A stretch of 64,000 nt of DNA, taken from contig NZ_QNRR01000001.1 of the NCBI RefSeq assembly GCF_003315205.1, forward strand, positions 186,001 to 250,000, in the 5' to 3' direction. Within the stretch, counting starts at the first letter, position 1. Each line of letters begins with the position of its first letter. Of the stretch, positions 49,358 to 57,228 are shown in pieces. The notes under the pieces are model-generated. The model was given only the letters and a program-made list of their open reading frames with translations, made no database searches and was not told where the DNA came from. This DNA comes from Roseimicrobium gellanilyticum (GTDB lineage Bacteria; Verrucomicrobiota; Verrucomicrobiia; Verrucomicrobiales; Verrucomicrobiaceae). The position numbers and the translations under genes are program-made.

Positions 49358-50203
49358 TCAGGATTTTGGCTCCTCATTCCTCAGTGGCAAGACCCAGATG
49401 TTCCGATAGCGCACGGGGTTCAGGTGGTCCTGCAGGCTGATTTGTCCTTCCATGGTGCGGGTGTCGAGCTCCACCTTGTCATGCACGACCACGCCATTGT
49501 GCTTCACCGTGATGCGGGCTTTGCGCACGACCTTGCCATTTTCTACCTTGGCGCGCTCGGCGATGATGTCATAGCTCTGCCACTCGCCGGGTTTCCTGGA
49601 GGCATTCACGGTGGGAGGATAGTGACCGTACAGAGAAGCCGCCTGACCGTCCGCGTACGTTTCGTTTTGATAGGAATCCAGCACCTGAACTTCCGGGTAG
49701 CCACCGAGGTACACGCCGCTGTTCCCACGGCCCTGCCCGTTGCCGACCACTTCCGCTGGGGTGGCCCACTCGATGTGCAAGTGAACGTCTCCCTTGATGG
49801 TGTCCTTCGATTTCAGTGAACCGGAGCGTCCCACGATTTCCATGTAGCCATCCTGAAGCTTCCACTTGGGTTCCGCGCTTTGGTCCGGAGAATCTTTTCG
49901 CGGCGAACTGCTCCATTTGGAAAGGTCCTTGCCGCCAAAAAGCACCAGGGCCCCTGCGGGTGCAGGCACCGGTTGACCGTCGTACTTGGGCTCTACCACT
50001 GGCGGCTTTGGCCGCGTCATGCTGTGCACCTCCCACTTGCCATCCGGGGTCATGCGCTTTTCTTTTTTCTCCTGCGGCTTCTTCTCCTCCTTCGTGGCCG
50101 GGGTGGGAGACTGTGCGAAAGCGTTTCCCAGCAGAAGTCCTGAGCACGCGATGCCCATGATGCTGGCCTGAAAGTGAAATGCCGAAGCTGCGAACCTGTT
50201 CAT
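49358..50203 (-). CDS. DUF1080 (3-keto-disaccharide hydrolase-like) exported protein
   Basis: 281 residues with an N-terminal signal (ASIMGIACSGLLLGNAFAQS). A Lys/Glu-rich linker precedes a concanavalin-like DUF1080 domain: GALVLFGGKDLSKWSS, then GDVHLHIEWATPAE, GRGNSGVYLGGYPEVQVLDS and the closing EGQISLQDHLNPVRYRNIWV. This family includes 3-keto-disaccharide hydrolases and is frequent beside sulfatases and oxidoreductases in PVC bacteria. It lies directly upstream of the sulfatase in the same operon, so a common substrate is likely. Enzymatic activity is inferred. Confidence 0.85.
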   Translation of the reverse strand: MNRFAASAFHFQASIMGIACSGLLLGNAFAQSPTPATKEEKKPQEKKEKRMTPDGKWEVHSMTRPKPPVVEPKYDGQPVPAPAGALVLFGGKDLSKWSSSPRKDSPDQSAEPKWKLQDGYMEIVGRSGSLKSKDTIKGDVHLHIEWATPAEVVGNGQGRGNSGVYLGGYPEVQVLDSYQNETYADGQAASLYGHYPPTVNASRKPGEWQSYDIIAERAKVENGKVVRKARITVKHNGVVVHDKVELDTRTMEGQISLQDHLNPVRYRNIWVLPLRNEEPKS

Positions 50204-50239
50204 AGCGGCTCATTCAACGCCGCGGCACTCGCGAAAAAA

Positions 50240-51364
50240 TCACGGACCTGCCTTCTCGAACCGTACGGAGAAGACTGGAGGCAGTTCCGCGCTGAGGCGC
50301 GTCCAGGACTCGCCGCCGTCCTCGCTGAGCCATACCGAACCAGTGGTGGAGCCCATGGCGAGTGTGCGTCCATCCGGAGTCACATCAAGGCAATGGCGGT
50401 AGATGAGGTGATAGGCATGCTCCTGTGGCAGTCCCTTGCGCAGCGGTTCGAAGGTCTTGCCATCATCTTGCGTGCGCATCACGCACAGGGCGCCATTTAC
50501 GGGCACACGCATGTCATCCTTCACACCGGGAACGAACCATGCCGTCTCCGGCTTCTGCGGATGCACAGCCACGGCGAAGCCGAAGACAGCGGGGTTCCCA
50601 TTTTCAAAACGCTGCCAGGTGCGTCCACCATCCTTGGAGCGGAAGATGCCGCAGTGATGCTGCATCCACACGGTGTCCGGATCAGACACGCAGGCATCGA
50701 TGCGGTGAGGATCCTGCCCATCCAGATCCTCCTCCTCGCCCGGAGGCATGAAGTCCGCGAAGAGACCCTTGCCATAGCGGTCCCAGGTTTCGCCACCATC
50801 GAGCGTCTCCCACACGCCGCCGCAGGAGATGGCGAGCACCACTCGCTTGCTGTTGCGTGGGTCCACGCAGATGGAATGAATGCCCGGCCAGTCGTAGCCA
50901 CCGCCAAACCACTTCGCGCGCTCGGGCCGGTTCCACAAGCTCTCCACGAGATTCCAGGTGGCGCCACCGTCGGTGGACTTGAAGAGGCCGCCGGGAATGG
51001 TCCCACACCATAATACACCCGGTTCATCCGCGCCGCCCGCTTCCAGCGACCAGATCTTTTCCAGATTCCACGGGATGGGCGTCTGGCGCATGGGACAGAG
51101 AATGTCCGGTGTTCCTTCAGGCTTGGATGGATAGGCGGGGCAGGCGCGTTCTTCCCACGTGGCGCCGCCATCGGAGGACACATGCATTTTGGTGCCGAAG
51201 TGGCCGTGCTCCACCGCGGCGTACAGCTTATTGTCACGGGCATCCGGCAGCAGCATGGGAACTTGCACGCCGAGGAAGGAACTGCGGGCCACGCGCCAGC
51301 CACTCCCATTCTTCTCGATGGCGAAGTGTCCTTTGCGTGTGCCGAGGTGAAGCGTTGTGCTCAT
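50240..51364 (-). CDS. Asp-box (BNR/sialidase-like) beta-propeller protein
   Basis: 374 residues, no signal peptide. Five Asp-box repeats are visible: SSDGGATWEE, STDGGATWNL, TLDGGETWDR, SKDGGRTWQR and SEDGGESWTR, marking a sialidase-type propeller. The catalytic Arg triad and Tyr of true sialidases are not evident, so it is more likely a non-catalytic WD40/YVTN-like propeller. It follows the MoaD-like gene by 18 bp on the same strand. From memory this pairing recurs in actinobacteria and acidobacteria, which suggests that the two proteins work together; function unknown. Confidence 0.82.
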   Translation of the reverse strand: MSTTLHLGTRKGHFAIEKNGSGWRVARSSFLGVQVPMLLPDARDNKLYAAVEHGHFGTKMHVSSDGGATWEERACPAYPSKPEGTPDILCPMRQTPIPWNLEKIWSLEAGGADEPGVLWCGTIPGGLFKSTDGGATWNLVESLWNRPERAKWFGGGYDWPGIHSICVDPRNSKRVVLAISCGGVWETLDGGETWDRYGKGLFADFMPPGEEEDLDGQDPHRIDACVSDPDTVWMQHHCGIFRSKDGGRTWQRFENGNPAVFGFAVAVHPQKPETAWFVPGVKDDMRVPVNGALCVMRTQDDGKTFEPLRKGLPQEHAYHLIYRHCLDVTPDGRTLAMGSTTGSVWLSEDGGESWTRLSAELPPVFSVRFEKAGP

Positions 51365-51382
51365 GATATTGGCTGGGGGAAT

Positions 51383-51652
51383 TCAACCGCCCGAGAGAGC
51401 TTGCATGATGAAAATTTCCGAGTCTGCCCTCACGGCATCGGAGAGTGTCCGGCGATCCTTCACGGCCGTGCCATCCACGAATACCACCACGTGATGCCGT
51501 ACGGCGCCTTGATCATCCAGCACATAACTGCGCAACCCCGGTTGCTTTGCGAAAACGGCTTGCAGAGATTCTCCCACGGTAGAGCCCTCCACCCGGCATG
51601 CTTCCGCCGAGGTCTGACGTGCGAGATTCGGAGTGAACTCCACGAGGGGCAT
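51383..51652 (-). CDS. MoaD/ThiS-family sulfur-carrier or ubiquitin-like protein
   Basis: 89 residues from ATG 51652 (MPLVEFTPNLARQTSAEACR). The ubiquitin-like fold ends in IMQALSGG, so the di-Gly C-terminus needed for adenylation and thiocarboxylate formation is intact. Members carry sulfur for molybdopterin or thiazole synthesis, or modify proteins. No moaE, thiF/moeB or other cofactor genes are adjacent, so its activating enzyme must be elsewhere. The gene is paired with the Asp-box propeller, and follows the PPTase gene by 72 bp. Confidence 0.85.
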   Translation of the reverse strand: MPLVEFTPNLARQTSAEACRVEGSTVGESLQAVFAKQPGLRSYVLDDQGAVRHHVVVFVDGTAVKDRRTLSDAVRADSEIFIMQALSGG

Positions 51653-51724
51653 TGGACGTGAGCGTATCGAATGTCTTCGCGCGGCACAAGGCCGCAGGTG
51701 GGAACATTTCGACAAGGGGGATGT

Positions 51725-52501
51725 CTAGGCCCTTGCTATCATCTGCAGAGGTGGTTCCGCATTGCGATCGCCTGCGAGTGGCACGAACCATCGTGGCGTG
51801 ACAGAGGCTGGTGTGCCGCCACTTTTGCGTGTGACCAGCGCCACATGATGCTCTGGCTGCGCTTGCATGAGATGAAATTCCCAATCGCGTGGCTTGTCTT
51901 CCACCTCCGCAGGGCATCCGAAGTGAATCGAGGAGCCATTGACGAAGAAATTCAGCTTTTCCACGGGCAAGTTGAGCCCCAGTCCACGTGCTTTGGTGAA
52001 TGCCTCCTTCAGCGTCCAGAGCGAGAGGAATTGCTTCCGTTGCATTGCCGATGATGTCGATTGAAAGCGTGCCAGCTCCGCTGGGGACATGATGCGTGGC
52101 GCCAGGATGGCCGTGTCGAGCTTTCGACTTTCTGCCTCCGTATCGACCCCAATGTCTGCGGATGACGTGATGGCGCAGACCGCGAGCCCGTGTGTGTGGG
52201 AAAGGCTGAAGCGCAGATCGTGGATGCCATTTTCCGGCACCACTTCGGGACGTCCATAGGCATTGGATCTGAAGACCCATGCTACGGGAGGGACCTCTGC
52301 AGATGTGAAATCAGACAGAGCTGTCCGCACCAGGGCGTGTGAGATCAGAAACAGCCGGGCGTCCCGCTCGAACCTGAAGCGCGCGTGGCGGGTTTTCTCT
52401 TCGTCATCCAGCAGGTCATGACAGCGCGCCAGATGATCGGCATCGGTGACCCAATGGGGACGGCACAGGTACAGGTGAATGCGATCGCCGCTCTCGCTCA
52501 T
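51725..52501 (-). CDS. 4'-phosphopantetheinyl transferase (Sfp type)
   Basis: 258 residues. Sfp-family motifs are clear: RFSLSHTHGLAVCAI, the Mg-binding GVDTEAE, and WTLKEAFTKARGLGL (WxxKEA). The enzyme transfers phosphopantetheine from CoA to carrier proteins of fatty-acid, polyketide or peptide synthases in the cytoplasm. No carrier protein or synthase gene is in the window, so it may serve the whole cell. Its ATG overlaps the stop of the upstream exported protein (ATGA). Length is slightly above the usual 220-240. Confidence 0.9.
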   Translation of the reverse strand: MSESGDRIHLYLCRPHWVTDADHLARCHDLLDDEEKTRHARFRFERDARLFLISHALVRTALSDFTSAEVPPVAWVFRSNAYGRPEVVPENGIHDLRFSLSHTHGLAVCAITSSADIGVDTEAESRKLDTAILAPRIMSPAELARFQSTSSAMQRKQFLSLWTLKEAFTKARGLGLNLPVEKLNFFVNGSSIHFGCPAEVEDKPRDWEFHLMQAQPEHHVALVTRKSGGTPASVTPRWFVPLAGDRNAEPPLQMIARA

Positions 52502-53208
52502 CGGCGGCTCTCGGCCTGCACTTTTTCGAATTCCCTGCGGGCAAAGGACTTGAGTTGATCCTCGGACACATTCGGATTCTGCTCGCGGTACTGGCGTACC
52601 GTGTCGCGGAACTTATCCCGCGCGCCGTCAGGGAGTGAGTAGTACTTCTCGCGGCCGTCATCGCCCAACAGGGAGGACGTGCGGAAGCGGGGATCAAAAC
52701 CTCCGGGAGGAGGCCCGCCTGGTCCTCCGGGACCGACTCCTTGTGGGGGGCCGGGTTTCTTCGCGCCGGGCGTGAGTTGAGCCTCGCCGTAGCGCACGGT
52801 CACGATCTCGGCGCCGGCCATGATCTTCACCTCAGCGCGTTGCAGATTCTTGCTGGCGTTGGTTTCTGCAAGCTTCCAGCCTTGGGCGTTGGGCTCCTCA
52901 GAGACGACGAAGCTCTGCTTGGTCTCGCGATTCAAGATAGTGGCCACGGGCTTGCCTTCCACATAAGCCATGCCAGTGAGAGCGAGCGAGTCCGAAAGAT
53001 TCAGCGCGCGGGTGAATGGCGGATTCGTCACGAGGGACTGAACTTCCTGCGCGTCCAGGGGTTGGGGCAGATCCGGGTCTGCTTTTGCGACAGTGGGCGT
53101 GGCAGTTGTGGGAGCGGGAGCGGGAGCCGCAGGTGTTTCGCCCAAGACAGAGAAGGGGGCACCCAGAGAGAATATCAGGGCTGCAATGGTGTGTCGCGGA
53201 TCAGGCAT
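52498..53208 (-). CDS. Exported Pro/Gly-rich protein of unknown function
   Basis: 236 residues from ATG 53208 (MPDPRHTIAALIFSLGAPFS); GGAGG lies seven bases upstream, which decides this start over the longer frame from 53301. After the signal come an Ala/Pro/Thr linker, a beta-rich core (LALTGMAYVEGKPVATILNR; VVSEEPNAQGWKLAETNASK), a Gly/Pro-rich region and a helical tail (FRDTVRQYREQNPNVSEDQL). No family is recognised. The core resembles the pilus-associated PilP-like folds only in composition. Coupled by ATGA to the PPTase gene. Confidence 0.65.
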   Translation of the reverse strand: MPDPRHTIAALIFSLGAPFSVLGETPAAPAPAPTTATPTVAKADPDLPQPLDAQEVQSLVTNPPFTRALNLSDSLALTGMAYVEGKPVATILNRETKQSFVVSEEPNAQGWKLAETNASKNLQRAEVKIMAGAEIVTVRYGEAQLTPGAKKPGPPQGVGPGGPGGPPPGGFDPRFRTSSLLGDDGREKYYSLPDGARDKFRDTVRQYREQNPNVSEDQLKSFARREFEKVQAESRR

Positions 53209-53301
53209 TCCGGAACCTCCAGAGGAAATTGAGAACGGAACCATCATGAGGCTTTGCACCAGTGCTGTAAAGCACAATGGCAGCACAGGGAGCACCCGCA
53301 T

Positions 53302-54039
53302 TTACCGGTAGCGCGTGAGCGCCTCCAGGAACTCCTTCGCTGTGGCATGGGCGGGCGAGGCGAAGAAGCCGCCGGCAGGCGCGGATTCCACGACCTTTCC
53401 CTGCTCCAGGAACAGCACCCAGTCCGCCACCTGTTTCGCGAAGGAAATCTCGTGGGTCGAGAGCACAATGCGCTGTCCACCCTCGGCGAGTTCGCGGATG
53501 AGATCCAACACGTCCTGCGTCATCACCGGATCGAGCGCGGAAGTGGGCTCATCCAGCAGCAGAAGTTTCGGGCCGGGGGCGATGGCGCGTGCCAGGGCCA
53601 CGCGCTGCTGCTGGCCGCCGCTGAGTTCGGCAGGACGCTTGTCCACGTGCGTGGCGAGCCCGAAGCGTTTCAGCACTTCGAGGGCGGTCGCACGGGCGGC
53701 ATCGGGTGACTTGTCATGCACTTCACGCAATGGGAGCGCGACATTTTCCAGCGCGGTGAGGTGCGGGAAAAGGTTGTACCCCTGGAATACGAATCCGTTC
53801 GTGCGACGCTGGCGAAGTGTGGCTTGCTCCGTCCATTCCAGTGCGCGATCCTGCACCAGCACCTGTCCAGAGTCTGGAGTCAACAGTGAGCCCAGCACGC
53901 GCAGCAGGGTGCTCTTTCCACTGCCGGAGGCGCCGATCATCACCAGACATCGTGTGTCGGCCGGCACCGTGAAGCTCGCGCCATCCAGCGCCGAGTGCAC
54001 GCCGTAGCGTTTCACGAGGGAGCGGGCTTCGAGTTTCAT
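53302..54039 (-). CDS. Polar amino-acid ABC transporter ATPase
   Basis: 245 residues with every ABC motif: Walker A GASGSGKSTLLR, Q-loop NGFVFQGYNLFPHLTALENV, signature LSGGQQQRVALARA, Walker B LLLLDEPTSALDP and the H-switch STHEI. The FQ-YNLFPHLT and PTSALDP sequences place it in the GlnQ/HisP group for polar amino acids. It follows the permease gene by 161 bp, the gap holding a 19-bp inverted repeat. No periplasmic binding protein gene is adjacent, so the ligand cannot be guessed. Inner-membrane complex, cytoplasmic face. Confidence 0.93.
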   Translation of the reverse strand: MKLEARSLVKRYGVHSALDGASFTVPADTRCLVMIGASGSGKSTLLRVLGSLLTPDSGQVLVQDRALEWTEQATLRQRRTNGFVFQGYNLFPHLTALENVALPLREVHDKSPDAARATALEVLKRFGLATHVDKRPAELSGGQQQRVALARAIAPGPKLLLLDEPTSALDPVMTQDVLDLIRELAEGGQRIVLSTHEISFAKQVADWVLFLEQGKVVESAPAGGFFASPAHATAKEFLEALTRYR

Positions 54040-54062
54040 GGGTGGGAAAAGAGCAATCGGTG

Positions 54063-54182
54063 TTCAGTAACCAGTGGTCAGCAGGTAGTAGTCCGTAAAT
54101 GGTAAGTGGTGATGGGGCTCTGGCACGAATGGGATGTGCTGGTGTCTACTGACTCATTACTTACTGACCACTGGTTACTGAA
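54063..54182. repeat. 19-bp perfect inverted repeat between ABC permease and ATPase
   Basis: TTCAGTAACCAGTGGTCAG (54063-54081) is the exact reverse complement of 54164-54182, with an 82-bp spacer that also shows partial complementarity. The unit belongs to the CAGTAACCAGTGG-type repeats I have seen scattered in PVC genomes. It sits inside the operon and would form a long hairpin in the transcript between permease and ATPase. Confidence 0.8.
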
Positions 54183-54200
54183 TACTGGGCACTTTTGCCC

Positions 54201-54965
54201 TCAAGTCTCATACTTGTACCGTTCCTCCAATCTCCGTGCCCACCAGGAAATGGGCAGTGTGAGGACAAGATAGAGGAGGGCGAGCGGCACATAACCTTCC
54301 AGTGCGGTGTAGGCCTGGGCATTGGCGGAGCGGACCGCCTGCGTGAGTTCCTGCACGCCGATGACAGAAAGCAGGGATGAATCCTTCACCAGTGACACGA
54401 GCTGACCCGCGGTGCCCGGCAGCGCACGGCGCAGTGCCTGCGGGAAGATGACGAAGCGCCAGGTCTGGTAACGATCAAATCCCACAGCACGCGCTGCCTC
54501 GATCTGGGAGGCGCCGATGGATTCCCAGGCCCCACGGAAGATCTCCGCGAGGTACGCGCCCTGAAACAGGGCCAGCAGCACCACGGCCACGGGAAGCGCC
54601 TGATGAATGCGGAAGGCGTTGGCCACACCGTAGTAGCCCAGCAGCAGGAGCACCAGAAGAGGCATGCCGCGTATCAGTTCCACCACAGCACGGGAGAATT
54701 GCCTCACGGGGATGAACGGACTGCGCTGTCCCAGCATCAATGCCATGCCAATGAGAATGCTGGCCACCATCCCAATGATCGAGATGAGCACGGTCGTGCC
54801 CCAACCCTTCAAGATGAGGACACGCCTCAGCCAGATGGCATCCCACTGCCAGCGGTACTGGATGATGGCAAATACACCATACACCACCAAGATGCAGGCC
54901 GCGCTCAGCATCAGCGCCCACGCCACCTCGCGCAGGAGCGGGCGATTGGCGGTGGCTGGATTCAT
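54201..54965 (-). CDS. Polar amino-acid ABC transporter permease
   Basis: 254 residues with about five membrane helices and an N-terminal cytoplasmic start (MNPATANRPLLREVAWALML). The EAA loop is EAARAVGFDRYQTWRFVIFP with the conserved Gly, as in HisM/GlnP-type permeases. RGMPLLVLLLLGYY and VKDSSLLSVIGVQELT are also typical of the family. It forms the inner-membrane channel with the ATPase encoded next. It begins 35 bp after the amidase stop. No binding protein is nearby, so a fused or distant one must supply substrate. Confidence 0.93.
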   Translation of the reverse strand: MNPATANRPLLREVAWALMLSAACILVVYGVFAIIQYRWQWDAIWLRRVLILKGWGTTVLISIIGMVASILIGMALMLGQRSPFIPVRQFSRAVVELIRGMPLLVLLLLGYYGVANAFRIHQALPVAVVLLALFQGAYLAEIFRGAWESIGASQIEAARAVGFDRYQTWRFVIFPQALRRALPGTAGQLVSLVKDSSLLSVIGVQELTQAVRSANAQAYTALEGYVPLALLYLVLTLPISWWARRLEERYKYET

Positions 54966-55000
54966 GCGTGGTGTATTGCCCGACCGCGTGCTGAGGTCAA

Positions 55001-55834
55001 TCAGGGATTGCCATCCTCCAGCGCGGGTCCGGGCATGGCAACGGCCAGGGCGTTGCGCTCGATGCCGCGCCGTGGATTCATGCGCGAGGCCAGCAGGAAT
55101 CTGCGCAGGCCGTCGGTGATCGCGGCGGCTATCTTTTCCTGATACGCCTCATCCTCCAGGCGGCGGGCTTCGGCGGTGTTCGTGAGGTAACCGCACTCAA
55201 TGAGCACCGCAGGGCACTCGGTATTCATGACCACGAGGTAGTTGCTGTCACGCGTGCCGCGGTTTTCCGCACCGGTGGTCGCTTGGATTCCCTTGTGCAA
55301 GATGTCCGCCAGCCATTCGCTACGCCGGTCGCGAATGGCTTCATCCTTGGGCAGGTCCAGCCGTTCACGCAGGCGCATCATGTCGCCCAGACGCTTGCGG
55401 GAGCAGTAGTAGGTCTCCAGTCCCGAAGTGTTTCCGGTGGTGGCGTCCGCGTTCAAGTGGATGCTCACAAAGGCATCCGGCTGGTGGCGGTTCGAAAAAT
55501 CCGCCCGCTTCTCCAGCGCCACGTAGGTGTCATCCCGGCGGGTCATCAGCGTGCGTATGCCCGCGGCGGCGAGATGCTTTTCCACGCGGCGGGTGATGGC
55601 GAGGGAGAGGTTCTTCTCCAGGATGCCTTCCCCCTGGGTGCCTCCATCGATTCCGCCGTGGCCTGCGTCCAACACTACGGTGAATTCCTGCATCACCAGC
55701 GTCACATCGGAAGGCTGGTAGGCAAGTGAGGCGGCTTGCTTTGCCCAGATGCCCGGCACTTGGGTCAGGCACAGCAGCGCGCCTGCACTGGCGGCATAGG
55801 AGACTGCATAGCGGATGGCCGTGACGGGGCTCAT
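55001..55834 (-). CDS. N-acetylmuramoyl-L-alanine amidase (AmiC/CwlM-like Amidase_3)
   Basis: 277 residues from ATG 55834 (MSPVTAIRYAVSYAASAGAL, signal peptide or anchor). The Amidase_3 zinc site is intact: VLDAGHGGIDGG with the first His, EKNLSLAITRRVE with the Glu, and VSIHLNADATT with the second His. The catalytic Glu is in VLIECGYLTN. The enzyme cuts the lactyl-amide bond between glycan and stem peptide during cell separation. No regulatory helix of the type seen in AmiC is obvious between the sites. It diverges from the LysM lipoprotein gene across an 89-bp region. Confidence 0.92.
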   Translation of the reverse strand: MSPVTAIRYAVSYAASAGALLCLTQVPGIWAKQAASLAYQPSDVTLVMQEFTVVLDAGHGGIDGGTQGEGILEKNLSLAITRRVEKHLAAAGIRTLMTRRDDTYVALEKRADFSNRHQPDAFVSIHLNADATTGNTSGLETYYCSRKRLGDMMRLRERLDLPKDEAIRDRRSEWLADILHKGIQATTGAENRGTRDSNYLVVMNTECPAVLIECGYLTNTAEARRLEDEAYQEKIAAAITDGLRRFLLASRMNPRRGIERNALAVAMPGPALEDGNP

Positions 55835-55861
55835 GTCTCTACTCTGTGAGGAGAAACCAAG

Positions 55862-55877
55862 CAATGCTCAGGCATTG
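55862..55877. promoter_or_regulatory. Palindrome in the amidase/LysM divergent promoter region
   Basis: CAATGC (55862-55867) and GCATTG (55872-55877) form a perfect inverted repeat with the loop TCAG. It lies 28 bp from the amidase start and 46 bp from the LysM start, beside an AT-rich stretch (55887-55916) that probably holds the LysM promoter. A shared operator is possible; no known consensus is matched. Confidence 0.4.
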
Positions 55878-55923
55878 TGAAATTTCCAGTAGATTTAATG
55901 ATAAATATTTGTAAATTGCGGGC

Positions 55924-57150
55924 ATGCGCACGCTTTTCGAGAAGAGCGGGGGCGGCATTGCCCTCATGAGAGTCCTGCTGGGTGGTTTGTTGCTTGCGGC
56001 GTGCAGCGCCACGCCCTTGTTCGCTGCGGCTGCGACTCCCACCTCGAAGGGGAAACCCCAGAAGCCGTCGCCTGCCTACGTCGAGCACAAGGTCACCCGT
56101 GGCGAGACGCTCTGGCGAGTCGCGCAGAAGCACAAGACCAGCGTGGGTGCCATCATGGACTACAACCGCATGTCTGACCAGACGGTGCGCGAGGGCATGA
56201 CGCTGCGCATTCCCACGCCCCAGCCCCAGGATGCCAAAGCGGCACCCCGCCAGAATATCCACATGGTGAAGAGCGGCGAAACGTTCTGGAGCATCGCGGA
56301 AGACTTTGGCATTTCTCCCAGGTCACTTGCCCAGGCGAATCCCAACGTGAATCCCAACAAGATTCACGAAGACATGGAGCTGGTGATTCCTGCCGAAGAG
56401 CGTCCTGAAGTACCTGCTGCCAGTGCAGGCAGCGGTGCTTCCAGCACTCCTGCCGCACCCACGCAACCGGGCATGCTGGCGCACAAGGTAGAAGACAACC
56501 AGACCTACTACTCCATCGCCAAGCAGTATGGCGTGACCATGGAGGCGATGGTGGCGGCCAATCCCCAGGTGAAGCCCGAGCGCTTGCGCCCCGGCATGAC
56601 GGTGCAGGTGCCCATGAAGACCACGCGCCCATCTCCTCCGCAGGAAAGTCCCAAGCCGGCAGCGCCCAGTGGCGCCACCGTGGCTGGTGGCACCGGGCGC
56701 ACGTACAAAATTCGACCTGGGGATACGATGGAAGCCATCGCGAAGAAGCACGGGGTGTCTCAGGAGGCCCTGCTCAAGGAGAACAAACTCTCCGCGAGTG
56801 ATCCATTCTACGTCGACGATGTCCTGAAGATCCCCGCGGGTGGCCAGAACACAACTCCGCGCTCAACCTCCGGGAGCAAGTCCGTGGTGCAGCCTGGTGA
56901 AAAACCCGGCAGCACTCCCACGCCTCCGCGCCAGCAGCCATCACAGCAACAGGAGTCTGAGCCTCCCTCAGGCAGCAGGGCAAACAAGGGCTCCGTTCCC
57001 GGCTACATTGTCAGTGCCGGAGAGGACATTGGCACCATCTGCGATGCGTTCGGCATCACGCGGCAGCAGCTTTTGGAATACAATCGACTGCCGTCGAATG
57101 CTCGCCTGAAGACGGGGGATCACATCATGATTCCGAAGATGGGAGAGTGA
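55924..57150 (+). CDS. LysM-repeat lipoprotein (five LysM domains)
   Basis: 408 residues. The lipobox LAAC (Cys 27) follows a hydrophobic segment, so the protein is probably an outer-membrane lipoprotein; ATG 55966 (MRVLLGGLLL) gives a more typical signal and is an alternative start. Five LysM domains occur at about 54-97, 112-156, 187-230, 260-304 and 361-405, joined by Pro/Ser linkers. LysM domains bind peptidoglycan GlcNAc. There is no enzymatic domain, so it is a wall-anchoring or targeting protein. It diverges from the amidase gene, which supports a common role in cell-wall turnover. Confidence 0.9.
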   Translation: MRTLFEKSGGGIALMRVLLGGLLLAACSATPLFAAAATPTSKGKPQKPSPAYVEHKVTRGETLWRVAQKHKTSVGAIMDYNRMSDQTVREGMTLRIPTPQPQDAKAAPRQNIHMVKSGETFWSIAEDFGISPRSLAQANPNVNPNKIHEDMELVIPAEERPEVPAASAGSGASSTPAAPTQPGMLAHKVEDNQTYYSIAKQYGVTMEAMVAANPQVKPERLRPGMTVQVPMKTTRPSPPQESPKPAAPSGATVAGGTGRTYKIRPGDTMEAIAKKHGVSQEALLKENKLSASDPFYVDDVLKIPAGGQNTTPRSTSGSKSVVQPGEKPGSTPTPPRQQPSQQQESEPPSGSRANKGSVPGYIVSAGEDIGTICDAFGITRQQLLEYNRLPSNARLKTGDHIMIPKMGE

Positions 57151-57228
57151 TCGTGGTGCATGAGGAGCAGGGTCCGAGGCAGGGCCTCACCTCGGGAGGC
57201 AGTTGACAGCGCCGCCTCGTCACACCGC

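Noticed and set aside
53209-53301. Longer start at 53301 for the Pro/Gly-rich exported protein
   Set aside because: The start at 53208 has GGAGG at ideal spacing and a normal signal peptide. The longer start would abut the ABC ATPase stop and give a doubled hydrophobic leader.
57176-57188. GAGGC-AGG-GCCTC as a terminator between the convergent LysM and transglutaminase genes
   Set aside because: Five base pairs with a three-base loop and no T-run on either strand is too weak to support a terminator call.
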